Part shown: positions 35,647 through 42,677 of the stretch, piece after piece | Layout of the letters: every line of letters starts with the position of its first letter | How positions within the stretch are numbered: position 1 is the first letter of the stretch | NCBI GenBank assembly: GCA_035653615.1 | Contig: DASRBN010000039.1 | Span: forward strand, 62,001 to 126,000 | Length of the DNA stretch: 64,000 nt | Direction: 5' to 3' | Origin: Ktedonobacteraceae bacterium | GTDB lineage: Bacteria > Chloroflexota > Ktedonobacteria > Ktedonobacterales > Ktedonobacteraceae | The notes under the pieces: model-generated | Databases searched by the model: none | What the model saw: the letters and a program-made list of their open reading frames with translations, nothing else | Told to the model about the DNA's origin: nothing | Program-made: the position numbers and the translations under genes

Positions 35647-36486
35647 TCAGTCCTGGTTTGATGATAACCGTGCTATGCGCTCGTAGAATGATGCGCCCAT
35701 AAGTTGTTCTGCCTTATCGGGGTCTTCTTTATAGAGCTGCAAGCCGAGCGAGGTTGCTTGTGTGGGAGCCAGTGTCAGGTCTGGACGGCCATCCGCGACC
35801 GCCTGAAGAATCTCGGAGGCCACCTGGTCCGGGGTCAGCAGGACTTGAACGCCCATAATCTGCGCCACCTCTCCTTCTTTTTGTACCATCGGTGTATCTA
35901 CCCAATCGGGGTAGACCGTCGTGATACCCAGGCCGCTATTGTACCATTCGGCCCGCAGCGCTGAGGCGAAACCACGTACCGCCCATTTACTTGCGCAATA
36001 GCCCGAGAGGAAAGGCACGCCAAGTTTACCCGCGACCGAGCTGAGGAAGACAAAATGCCCGGCTCCTTGCTGGCGCATATAAGGCAGCGCTGCATGCGTG
36101 CAAATATAGGTTCCCATGAAATTGATATTCATCAGGGTCTGCATTTGACTCACTGAAAACGAGTCAATCGGACCACCCGCGCCGATACCGGCTGAAGTCA
36201 CGACCAGGTCAATGCGTCCAAAATTCGTGGAGGTCTGTCGCATCAGCTCCTCCACCTGCTCCTCGTTTGTTACATCGGTCACCATTGTCAGTATTCCACC
36301 TGCCCTGGTAGTGGCCGGTTGCTGTTGACGTAACTGCTCTTCCGCCTGTTGCAGGCCCTGGCTATTTATATCCGCCAGCACGACATGCGCGCCCTTGCTT
36401 CGCAATGCTTTTGCCGTCGCGAACCCAATGCCGCTGGCCCCACCCGTGATTACTGCCACTGCGCCCTCGAAGTTCGTCAATGCCAT
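35647..36486 (-). CDS. SDR-family oxidoreductase
   Basis: A 279-residue classical SDR. TGGASGIGFATA binds the cofactor; VTSAGIGAGG replaces the usual NAG; FLSSVAG supplies the serine; and YCASKWAVRGFASALRAEW has the catalytic Y-x3-K. ITTVYPDWVDTPM is the usual PG loop in a changed form. The C-terminus differs from fatty-acid reductases and resembles retinol/steroid-like SDRs. AGGAG stands about seven bases before the ATG. It is the first gene of a two-gene minus-strand unit with the MpaB-like gene, so both may modify the same hydrophobic substrate. Confidence 0.9.
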   Translation of the reverse strand: MALTNFEGAVAVITGGASGIGFATAKALRSKGAHVVLADINSQGLQQAEEQLRQQQPATTRAGGILTMVTDVTNEEQVEELMRQTSTNFGRIDLVVTSAGIGAGGPIDSFSVSQMQTLMNINFMGTYICTHAALPYMRQQGAGHFVFLSSVAGKLGVPFLSGYCASKWAVRGFASALRAEWYNSGLGITTVYPDWVDTPMVQKEGEVAQIMGVQVLLTPDQVASEILQAVADGRPDLTLAPTQATSLGLQLYKEDPDKAEQLMGASFYERIARLSSNQD

Positions 36487-36576
36487 TACGATATACTCCT
36501 CTCGGTTAAGTCTGGGGTCATAAAATCTTCTCGAAAAGAATCTTACCCCGCTCTAAGAATGGTGTCAAATGAGCGA

Positions 36577-36686
36577 GACCCGCGGCAGAGCTATTTAAAA
36601 GTCGAGAGACCGAGCTTGATTTTGTCGGAGTCCCTTGTAAAGTTGACCGCACTTGACTCGACTTTTAAATAGCCCTGGACCCGCGG
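36577..36686. mobile_element. 92-bp MITE-like element with 9-bp target duplication
   Basis: The element (36586-36677) has terminal inverted repeats of about 21 bp: CAGAGCTATTTAAAAGTCGA... and its complement ending ...ATAGCCCTG, one mismatch (17 inner positions perfect). It is flanked on both sides by the identical 9-mer GACCCGCGG (36577-36585 and 36678-36686). The 50-base centre has no coding capacity. Exact repeats at both edges indicate a transposition event, with the transposase supplied elsewhere. Confidence 0.85.
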
Positions 36687-36722
36687 AATTGGCACTCTAG
36701 AACAAGAGAGCGATACTCCCTG

Positions 36723-36851
36723 GCATAAGAAAAGGGACGAGTACCTGGATACGTCGTCCCTTTTCTTATGCGCCCTGGCAATGTCATTCTGAGCGCAGCG
36801 AAGAATCTGAAAGGACGATGACCTGGCCAGGCCGTCGTCCCTTTCCTTATG
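36723..36851. repeat. Cluster of palindromes with partial duplication and a REP
   Basis: A perfect 18-bp stem (GCATAAGAAAAGGGACGA at 36723-36740, complement at 36754-36771). Its right arm recurs, with one change, at 36834-36851. Between the two lies a TGTCATTCTGAGCG... repeat (36782-36808). The second copy, with AAGGACGA upstream, forms a hairpin that can terminate the minus-strand gene ending at 36863. Confidence 0.7.
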
Positions 36852-36862
36852 CCGGAGAGTAA

Positions 36863-37444
36863 CTACTGCTGTTGAGGCGGCATCTGTTGTGGATACTGCG
36901 CTTCGGGCAGATCATATTGCTCCTTTGGCTGTCCGTGTTGTGGGTATTGATGTTGCTGGCCTCCTTCCAGGTATGTTCCTTGAGCCGGAGGTGGCTGCAT
37001 CGGCTGGTATCCCTGCTGGTAGGATTGATAGGGTGCCTGCTCCTGCTGGTAAGGTTGCTGGTAGGGTTGTTGATAAGGCTGCTGGCCAGGCCGGGTCGCG
37101 GCAAAAAGCCCCATTCCAAGCAATCCTGCTAGAATCGGTGCGGCCAGCGAACCCAGGATGGCGGAAATTCCTGCCCCCACGACAAACCAGATCCACGAAC
37201 CGGTAATGAAGAATAATGCTAGAATAATCATCCACAAAAAGCCATATAAGCTACCATAAACAGCTCTTGGGTTAAGCGAACCAATCGAACCAATCAGAAT
37301 ACTGAATGCCAGGCCAATGAACAGGAAAGCCAGAAATCCGTTGCCACCAAACGTGTTCTGAAAGAAGAAACCAAGCGCAAGAAAAATGAGAAAAATGCCG
37401 CCTGCCGCCCCGCTTAGGGGCCCACGGTAACGCCTGTAATACAT
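36863..37444 (-). CDS. Unknown small multi-spanning membrane protein with Q/Y/P tail
   Basis: A 193-residue protein I do not recognise. After a basic head (MYYRRYRG), four or five hydrophobic segments cover residues 10-115. They are followed by a cytoplasmic tail with tandem PYQQ units (at least three in a row) and further Q/P/Y blocks to the C-terminus. AGGAGGG in front of the ATG decides the start. The leader base pattern (AGGAGG-GATAGCGTT-ATG) is nearly identical to that of the gene at 46359-46718. The tail resembles those of other membrane proteins in this window (DedA), which suggests a shared tail type for assembly. Confidence 0.78.
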   Translation of the reverse strand: MYYRRYRGPLSGAAGGIFLIFLALGFFFQNTFGGNGFLAFLFIGLAFSILIGSIGSLNPRAVYGSLYGFLWMIILALFFITGSWIWFVVGAGISAILGSLAAPILAGLLGMGLFAATRPGQQPYQQPYQQPYQQEQAPYQSYQQGYQPMQPPPAQGTYLEGGQQHQYPQHGQPKEQYDLPEAQYPQQMPPQQQ

Positions 37445-37817
37445 AACGCTATCCCTCCTGATTATAAAGAGATGGACTTCATGCAATAAGCATGGATGAG
37501 ACAATCGTTTCTAATTCTATTGTAAACGATTGTCTCACATAAAAGCATGTATCTAAAGACATATTCCTGTCATGTAATCGAATATGACCTGCTAGCTCCA
37601 AAGTCACGCCTCTTGCAAGTTATTCTCATGTTCCAATTAGCTGGCCTCGCTATCCAGCACGAAGCGTAACAATGTTTCTCTTTTTGTATACGCGGCAGCC
37701 GGAGGATGGTTGATGTAGAGATGGGTTACAGCGCGCCGAATTGCCTCGCTTTGACGGCAGCCAGGGAAGCGAGTTGGGCATTATCTCGAGCCAGACGTCC
37801 GTCCGGCAGTAGAACCC
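37445..37817. other. 373-base spacer with a 14-bp inverted repeat
   Basis: TGAGACAATCGTTT (37497-37510) and AAACGATTGTCTCA (37524-37537) pair perfectly around 13 bases. It sits 53 bases upstream of the minus-strand membrane protein gene, where it could be an operator or a 5' RNA structure. No gene is supported in the rest of the spacer. Confidence 0.6.
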
Positions 37818-38882
37818 TTACAATCGTAAATCGATCAGCGCCTTTCGGATGCCGGTTAAAGCCTCACTGATGTGCTCGGCTTCCAGACCGTAATGAGTCA
37901 CGGCCCGTATCCTACCCTCGCCGATGTGGCCCATCAGCACGCCGTGTTCCTTCGCTTTTGCCACAAATTGTTCTGTCTCCTCCTCAGTCAGAGGCTCCTG
38001 CTCATTACGACGAACCGAGAAGATTACCATATTTGTCACCACGCGTTCCGCATCGACGGCAATCTGGGGATATTCGGCCAGGCCGTATGCCAGCTGCTTG
38101 CAATGTGCATGATCCTCGGCCAGCCGGTCTACCATCTGCTCCAGCGCCACAATACCCGTTGCCGCGATGATACCAGCCTGCCTCATGCCACCACCCATCA
38201 GCTTGCGCATACGGTGTGCGCGGCGTATGAAGTCTCGACTGCCAACTACCATAGAACCCACGGGCGCGCTCAGTCCTTTCGAGAGGCAAAACATGACCGA
38301 ATCGACCGTGCGCACAAGTGTGCTAACGGGTATTCCAAGTGCGATGGCGGCATTGAAAACACGCGCGCCGTCCATATGAACCGCGACACCTCGCGCGTGC
38401 GCCAGGCCGGTCAGCGCCTCAACCTCGGCGACATCTAGCACAGTTCCACCGCAACGATTATGGGTATTTTCGATACACAGAAGGGCGGTAGCCGCTGTAT
38501 GCTCATCGCTGCCGTCAGATATGCCAATACGAATTTGATGCAAATCTAGCATGCCGTTTTTGTCGGTCGCCACAACATGCCGGGGTGAGCCGCCAATTGT
38601 TGACGCGCCGCCCAATTCATGGTGATAAATATGCGATTGATCGCCAACGATAAACGCTTCGCCTCTAGCTGTATGGGCCATTACCGCCGCCGTATTGCCC
38701 ATCGTACCGCTCGGCACGAGCAATGCGGCTTCTTTACCCAGGCGCTCCGCCGCCATTTCTTGCAGGCGATTCACTGTAGGGTCTTCTCCATATACGTCAT
38801 CTCCCAACTCGGCGCGGTACATCGCCTCACGCATGGCCGGGGTCGGCAAAGTCACTGTATCGCTACGTAGATCAATCATCAT
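37818..38882 (-). CDS. ltaE: Low-specificity L-threonine aldolase
   Basis: A 354-residue fold-type I PLP enzyme that splits threonine or allo-threonine to glycine and acetaldehyde. N-terminal IDLRSDTVTLPTPAMREAM, DDVYGEDPTVNRLQE and LLVPSGTMGNTAAVMAH are family hallmarks. IENTHNRCGGTVL and HMDGARVFNAAIALG bind PLP. The Schiff-base lysine is in CLSKGLSAPVGSMVVG. AAGGAGG five bases before the first ATG of a pair (MMIDLR) sets the start. A longer frame would run into the neighbouring nth gene. Glycine produced here could feed the one-carbon folate enzymes encoded near 44.3-45.8 kb, an inference. Confidence 0.93.
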   Translation of the reverse strand: MMIDLRSDTVTLPTPAMREAMYRAELGDDVYGEDPTVNRLQEMAAERLGKEAALLVPSGTMGNTAAVMAHTARGEAFIVGDQSHIYHHELGGASTIGGSPRHVVATDKNGMLDLHQIRIGISDGSDEHTAATALLCIENTHNRCGGTVLDVAEVEALTGLAHARGVAVHMDGARVFNAAIALGIPVSTLVRTVDSVMFCLSKGLSAPVGSMVVGSRDFIRRAHRMRKLMGGGMRQAGIIAATGIVALEQMVDRLAEDHAHCKQLAYGLAEYPQIAVDAERVVTNMVIFSVRRNEQEPLTEEETEQFVAKAKEHGVLMGHIGEGRIRAVTHYGLEAEHISEALTGIRKALIDLRL

Positions 38883-38905
38883 AAAGGCCTCCTTACTTTC
38901 TTTTA

Positions 38906-39625
38906 TCATAAAGCCGTTTCTTGAACGTTCACGCTTCCCACATAGGCGCACTCACTATAAAGCGGGCACACATTGCACGCGGGTCGTTGTGCATGGCAGA
39001 TTTGCCGCCCATGCCGGATCAGGTTGACATGCAAAGGATAAACCCACTCAGGAGGGGTCATTTTTCCAATGATGATATGTGCCTGCTCCGCATTCACTTT
39101 TGGCCCGATGAGTCCGAGCCTGCGTGAAACCCTGAATACGTGCGTGTCAATTGGTATAACCGGGCGGTTGAGGTTAAACATGAGTACGCACGCTGCGGTT
39201 TTGGGTCCGACACCAGGAATGCTGCGCAAATATGACCATGCTTCTTCTGAAGTCCGCTTCGTCAATTCATCGAAGAGGAATTCGGCAAGCGATTTTGCGC
39301 CGCCCTGAGCCTGCTGTCTTTCAGTTAACGTTAATAGAGCATCTTGAATACGCGGCGCTTTAATGTTAGCTAATCCTCCTGAGCGAATGGCCTCCGCTAC
39401 TGCCTCTGTTGGGGCATCGCGTACCTCCTCCCAGGTAGGAAACGTAGTGACGAGCTGTTGATAGGCTCGTTCTGAATTGATATCGGAGGTGTGCTGCGAA
39501 AGAATAGTACCGATCAGGCCGCCGAGCGGATCATAATCCGGTTCGTTTTTCGGTTCGCCATAGGTAGCGATTAGCAATTCATAGACGCGAGCTAAGTGAA
39601 TCGTCGGAGTAATTGATGCTGGCAT
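38906..39625 (-). CDS. nth: Endonuclease III-type DNA glycosylase
   Basis: A 239-residue HhH-GPD glycosylase for oxidised pyrimidines. The helix-hairpin-helix and catalytic lysine are in LRSIPGVGPKTAACVLMF (K142), and the catalytic aspartate is D160 in IPIDTHVFRVSRRLG. The C-terminal iron-sulfur loop is complete: C210-x6-C217-x2-C220-x5-C226. The order of motifs and the length fit Nth, though MutY-like A/G specificity is absent (no C-terminal NUDIX domain). It precedes the aldolase gene by 23 bases on the same strand. Confidence 0.93.
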   Translation of the reverse strand: MPASITPTIHLARVYELLIATYGEPKNEPDYDPLGGLIGTILSQHTSDINSERAYQQLVTTFPTWEEVRDAPTEAVAEAIRSGGLANIKAPRIQDALLTLTERQQAQGGAKSLAEFLFDELTKRTSEEAWSYLRSIPGVGPKTAACVLMFNLNRPVIPIDTHVFRVSRRLGLIGPKVNAEQAHIIIGKMTPPEWVYPLHVNLIRHGRQICHAQRPACNVCPLYSECAYVGSVNVQETAL

Positions 39626-39810
39626 TCCTTTTCCTTATCACGTGGTTGATGATATGCTACTATTCTATTGTTGCCCTCTTCCAGATGCAAGAGGCGTCCT
39701 CTGAAATTATGTAGGTAATTTTACTGAGTTGTAGTTCGATATTGCTCGGTAGAATAAGCTTCTCTAGCCTGTAGAGGGGCAATAGCGGGCTGTTTTGCAT
39801 TGTTGCTTCC

Positions 39811-39840
39811 TTGACAATAGGAATTTGTATACGCTATATT
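39811..39840 (+). promoter_or_regulatory. Strong promoter facing the Cys-rich/MauE-type genes
   Basis: A perfect TTGACA (39811-39816), 18 bases, TATATT (39835-39840). The next plus-strand gene with good support starts 490 bases downstream, leaving an unusually long leader. Confidence 0.65.
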
Positions 39841-40137
39841 CTTATTGGTGGTTTACCATTAGGGGATGAGTAAACAAATTCAAAAAATCATTGTCAGGCA
39901 AATACGTAGTAATTCATTGCCATCTGAGGCATCTATCTAGCCGCTATCTCTGTATATATTCAAATTCCTGTCTTTTCATGTATTTCACCGGGCATAATTG
40001 AAAACCTGGATGGACTCCAGGCTCGTGGTTTTATGATCTTACCGGCAGCCCTACTATGGCTGTGGCCTGCATCTCTGTAGAGGAGAGTTGTTTTCATAGT
40101 GTAGCCTCGCTTCTCTTGACGGAACAGGGGGTACGTC

Positions 40138-40254
40138 ATGGTAAACGGAATTACCGCGCTTGCGCCGTATTCAACGGGGGGAGCCCTTCTCCATTTTCCT
40201 CATCCGCCGGACAGGGAAGCCAGGTGTGATATTGTCCCCGTAGTGCGTGTTTGA
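40138..40254 (+). CDS. Possible 38-residue leader peptide
   Basis: A frame of 38 codons (MVNGITALAPYSTGG... ending DIVPVVRV) starts six bases after AGGGGG, a good ribosome site, in the leader of the cysteine-rich protein gene. The peptide has one Cys, no hydrophobic helix and no known motif. It may be a true small protein, a translated leader that controls the next gene 78 bases further, or chance. Confidence 0.35.
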   Translation: MVNGITALAPYSTGGALLHFPHPPDREARCDIVPVVRV

Positions 40255-40331
40255 GTAGCATTGAGATCACAGCGTCTGTGTTTCTCGGCACTCAATTAAG
40301 ATTGGCGTTGCACAAACACAAGGAGATGACT

Positions 40332-40751
40332 ATGGCAAACTGGTTCGATCAAGTAACCAAAACCCTGGCCGACAGGAAGCTGGACCGCCGTCAAGCGATG
40401 AAGACCATCGCGGGCACCGTAGCAGGCGTGGCACTCGCATCGTATCTGCCTGAAACCGCGCTGGCGAAGGTGAAGAAACACGGGTGTTCGGTGCAAGCGT
40501 GTGGTACCTACACGAACTGCCCCAAGGACAAGAACACCAACTGCTACTGCTTTGCTCAGCTCAACGGTAGCGCAGGCTGCGGATGCGACTATGCTTGCGG
40601 CTCTGCCCCGCAGTGTATTAATGGCACCCAGTGTCCTAAGGGCTATTACTGCTCGATCACCTGCTGTGGCACCATGGACTGCGTCCAGAAGTGTAACAAG
40701 ACCTGTACACTGAGTTCGAGTCATGTGGGCAAGACGGCTTCCGGCCACTAG
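40332..40751 (+). CDS. Exported cysteine-rich protein with Tat-type signal (16 Cys)
   Basis: A 139-residue precursor. The N-terminus has R19-R20 in KLDRRQAMKTIAGTV, followed by a mild hydrophobic stretch and an ALA-type cleavage site near residue 45, like Tat signals of methylamine dehydrogenase small subunits. The mature part of about 94 residues holds 16 cysteines (52, 57, 63, 71, 73, 83, 85, 89, 95, 101, 107, 111, 112, 117, 121, 125) and no tryptophan, so it cannot form a TTQ cofactor. The even number suggests eight disulfides. AAGGAG six bases before this ATG excludes longer starts. The next gene is a MauE-thioredoxin fusion, its likely maturation factor. Family unknown to me. Confidence 0.88.
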   Translation: MANWFDQVTKTLADRKLDRRQAMKTIAGTVAGVALASYLPETALAKVKKHGCSVQACGTYTNCPKDKNTNCYCFAQLNGSAGCGCDYACGSAPQCINGTQCPKGYYCSITCCGTMDCVQKCNKTCTLSSSHVGKTASGH

Positions 40752-40768
40752 TTTTTCGGCGTTGCGCA

Positions 40769-40825
40769 ATTACGTATTGAACTTCAATGCGTAATAGTGC
40801 GGGGTGCAATAACGCACCCCGCACT
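40769..40825. terminator. Two tandem hairpins between the Cys-rich gene and its partner
   Basis: First hairpin: ATTACGTATTGAA (40769-40781) against TTCAATGCGTAAT (40783-40795), one wobble. Second: AGTGCGGGGTGC (40796-40807) against GCACCCCGCACT (40814-40825), perfect, loop AATAAC. No U-run follows, so partial read-through to the next gene is likely. Confidence 0.7.
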
Positions 40826-40876
40826 CCTGCTCAAAAACAGCGTAGCTATTTTTGCCACCGTCAGGAGGTTTCATCT

Positions 40877-42418
40877 ATGAGCATTTTGCTCCTGGTAGCT
40901 CGATGGTTACTCGCAGTGGTTTTTGTCGTGGCAGCTCTGGCAAAACTTGCCGACCTTAGAAGATCACAAAAGGCTATGCGTGACTTTGGGATCCCGGCTC
41001 CTCTTGCTGCGCCACTTGGGATACTGCTTCCTTTCGCCGAACTTGCTATAACCATTGCGTTGATAGTGACACCAATTACATTCTATGGAGCAATCGGTGC
41101 CCTCGCATTGCTCGCCCTTTTCATCATAGTTATCAGCGCGAATCTCTCACTTGGCCGTACACCGGACTGTAATTGTTTCGGGCAACTGCATTCGGAGCCA
41201 ATCGGCGCGTCTACGCTGATCCGCAACGTGATCCTTGCTGTGATTGCCGGACTGGTCGTCTGGCAAGGAGCCGCATATGGCAATGTAGGTGCGGATACGG
41301 TCGCCTTGATCTCCACGCTTTCGGCTTTCGAGGTGTTCGTGTTGATTATCTTGATTGTCCTGGCGGCAGTCGTTGCTCTGGAAGGCTGGCTCCTGGTGCA
41401 GGTAATGACGCAGCAAGGAACTATGCTGACCCGCATTGAAACGCTCGAAGGGCAAGCCGGTATTGGAGAGACCGGTCAGAAGCCAGTTATTGGACTACCA
41501 GAAGGTGAAGATGCGCCTGACTTTGCTCTACCCGATATCTTCACCGGGCGGATAATCACACTCAAGGATCTGCTGCCGAGCGATAACAGTAAAAAACCGG
41601 TGGCACTCACTTTCTCTTCTCCCAACTGCGGTCCCTGCAAGGCCATGATCCCTGATTACGTAGAATGGACTAAAAGATATGGCCATAAGGTTACGATGGC
41701 CATGATCACCCAGGGTACTGTTGAGGAGAATGTTGCTAAATTTGCCGAATTCGATGAGAAACCCCTCGTGCTTTTACAGCAAGATATGGAAGTCGCCCAG
41801 GCATATGGAGTGCGTGGCACACCTTCGGCAGTCGCAATCCGCTTCGATGGTTCAATTCATGGTGAAATGGCTCAGGGGGAGGGTGACATTAAAATTCTCC
41901 TGACAGAATTGACAACCGATTATTCGATGCCTCAAACCAATCCTCTTCTGGAGCCTAATCGTCCGACAGATGGTAGGGCATTTCCAACACCGCCAGAAAT
42001 CGGTGAACCTGCTCCCGACCTGCTCATGCTGGATTTTCAAGGCAACCTTCACAGGCTCTCTGATTTCCGTGGCTCTCCAACCCTGTTGCTCTTCTGGAAT
42101 CCAGGCTGTGAATTCTGTGGCATGATTAAGCAGGATGTGCTCGCCTGGGAGAAAAAAACACCCAAAGGCGCGCCGCAACTGGTCATTGTCTCTACAGGTG
42201 GCACCGCTAAGGACAACGATGTAGGCTTCCGCTCGCTCATGATCCAGGATGATACTCCCAGTCCTTTCAGCATCCTGCGCTGGTTCAAAGTGCCTATGAC
42301 CCCTGGCGGCATTCTTCTCGATGAGAATGGCGTCGTACTCGCCAAAGCGGAAGGCGCTATTGAGGTAATGGAGTTGTTCAAGCCCGTTAAAAGAAAGGGC
42401 AAACTGGCAACTGTATAG
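40877..42418 (+). CDS. MauE-like membrane domain fused to two thioredoxin-fold domains
   Basis: A 513-residue redox protein. Residues 1-175 form a MauE/DoxX-like domain with about five helices and the family motif DCNCFG (C98, C100) after SLGRTP. Residues 210-350 are a TlpA/MauD-like thioredoxin domain with C251-GP-C254 and cis-Pro P316 in RGTPSA. Residues 372-505 form a second one with C411-EF-C414 and TPG (P476). In Mau systems, separate MauE and MauD proteins are needed for disulfide formation in the periplasmic small subunit. Here all parts are in one chain next to a 16-Cys exported protein. AGGAGG eight bases before the ATG fixes the start. Confidence 0.9.
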   Translation: MSILLLVARWLLAVVFVVAALAKLADLRRSQKAMRDFGIPAPLAAPLGILLPFAELAITIALIVTPITFYGAIGALALLALFIIVISANLSLGRTPDCNCFGQLHSEPIGASTLIRNVILAVIAGLVVWQGAAYGNVGADTVALISTLSAFEVFVLIILIVLAAVVALEGWLLVQVMTQQGTMLTRIETLEGQAGIGETGQKPVIGLPEGEDAPDFALPDIFTGRIITLKDLLPSDNSKKPVALTFSSPNCGPCKAMIPDYVEWTKRYGHKVTMAMITQGTVEENVAKFAEFDEKPLVLLQQDMEVAQAYGVRGTPSAVAIRFDGSIHGEMAQGEGDIKILLTELTTDYSMPQTNPLLEPNRPTDGRAFPTPPEIGEPAPDLLMLDFQGNLHRLSDFRGSPTLLLFWNPGCEFCGMIKQDVLAWEKKTPKGAPQLVIVSTGGTAKDNDVGFRSLMIQDDTPSPFSILRWFKVPMTPGGILLDENGVVLAKAEGAIEVMELFKPVKRKGKLATV

Positions 42419-42464
42419 GAGCTGCGGCCTTTCCATTAGTATCACTGCTACAAGGATACGGTTG

Positions 42465-42512
42465 AAGTGGTAACTTGCATTATAGCGGCAGGTTGCCACT
42501 TTTGCTTTTTTG
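42465..42512 (+). terminator. Intrinsic terminator after the MauE-thioredoxin gene
   Basis: AAGTGGTAACTTGC (42465-42478) pairs with GCAGGTTGCCACTT (42488-42501), two G-U pairs, followed by TTGCTTTTTT. It closes the two-gene unit. Confidence 0.85.
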
Positions 42513-42677
42513 GCGAAATCGTAGATAACGATAACATCATCAATTATAATGAGGTGAAATTACCGACGTTCCCCTTGCAGGCGCGTTTGCCCGCGAAGGC
42601 TCCTGTTACTAAAGATAGGCTTCTCGCGTCTTTAGTAAGACAGGGAAACTATCTGAGAGAAACTGTGACAGTATAAT

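Larger units (their letters stand above)
39626..40331. other. Long spacer and leader before the cysteine-rich protein gene
   Basis: About 700 bases between nth and the cysteine-rich protein gene. It contains a strong promoter (39811-39840) and a long leader of about 480 bases with a small possible frame (40138-40254), both listed separately. A 24-codon frame at 39866 lacks a correctly spaced ribosome site. Nothing else was recognised. Confidence 0.55.

Noticed and set aside
36586-36677. MITE-like element considered as a simple terminator
   Set aside because: The exact 9-bp direct repeats at both borders are not expected for a terminator and are better explained by transposition.
37872-38438. 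A 188-codon plus-strand frame opposite threonine aldolase
   Set aside because: Antisense to a motif-complete PLP enzyme; Cys/His-rich composition is an artefact of the complement.
39866-39940. 24-codon frame in the spacer after nth
   Set aside because: The AGGGG directly abuts the ATG, so spacing is wrong; no conserved feature.
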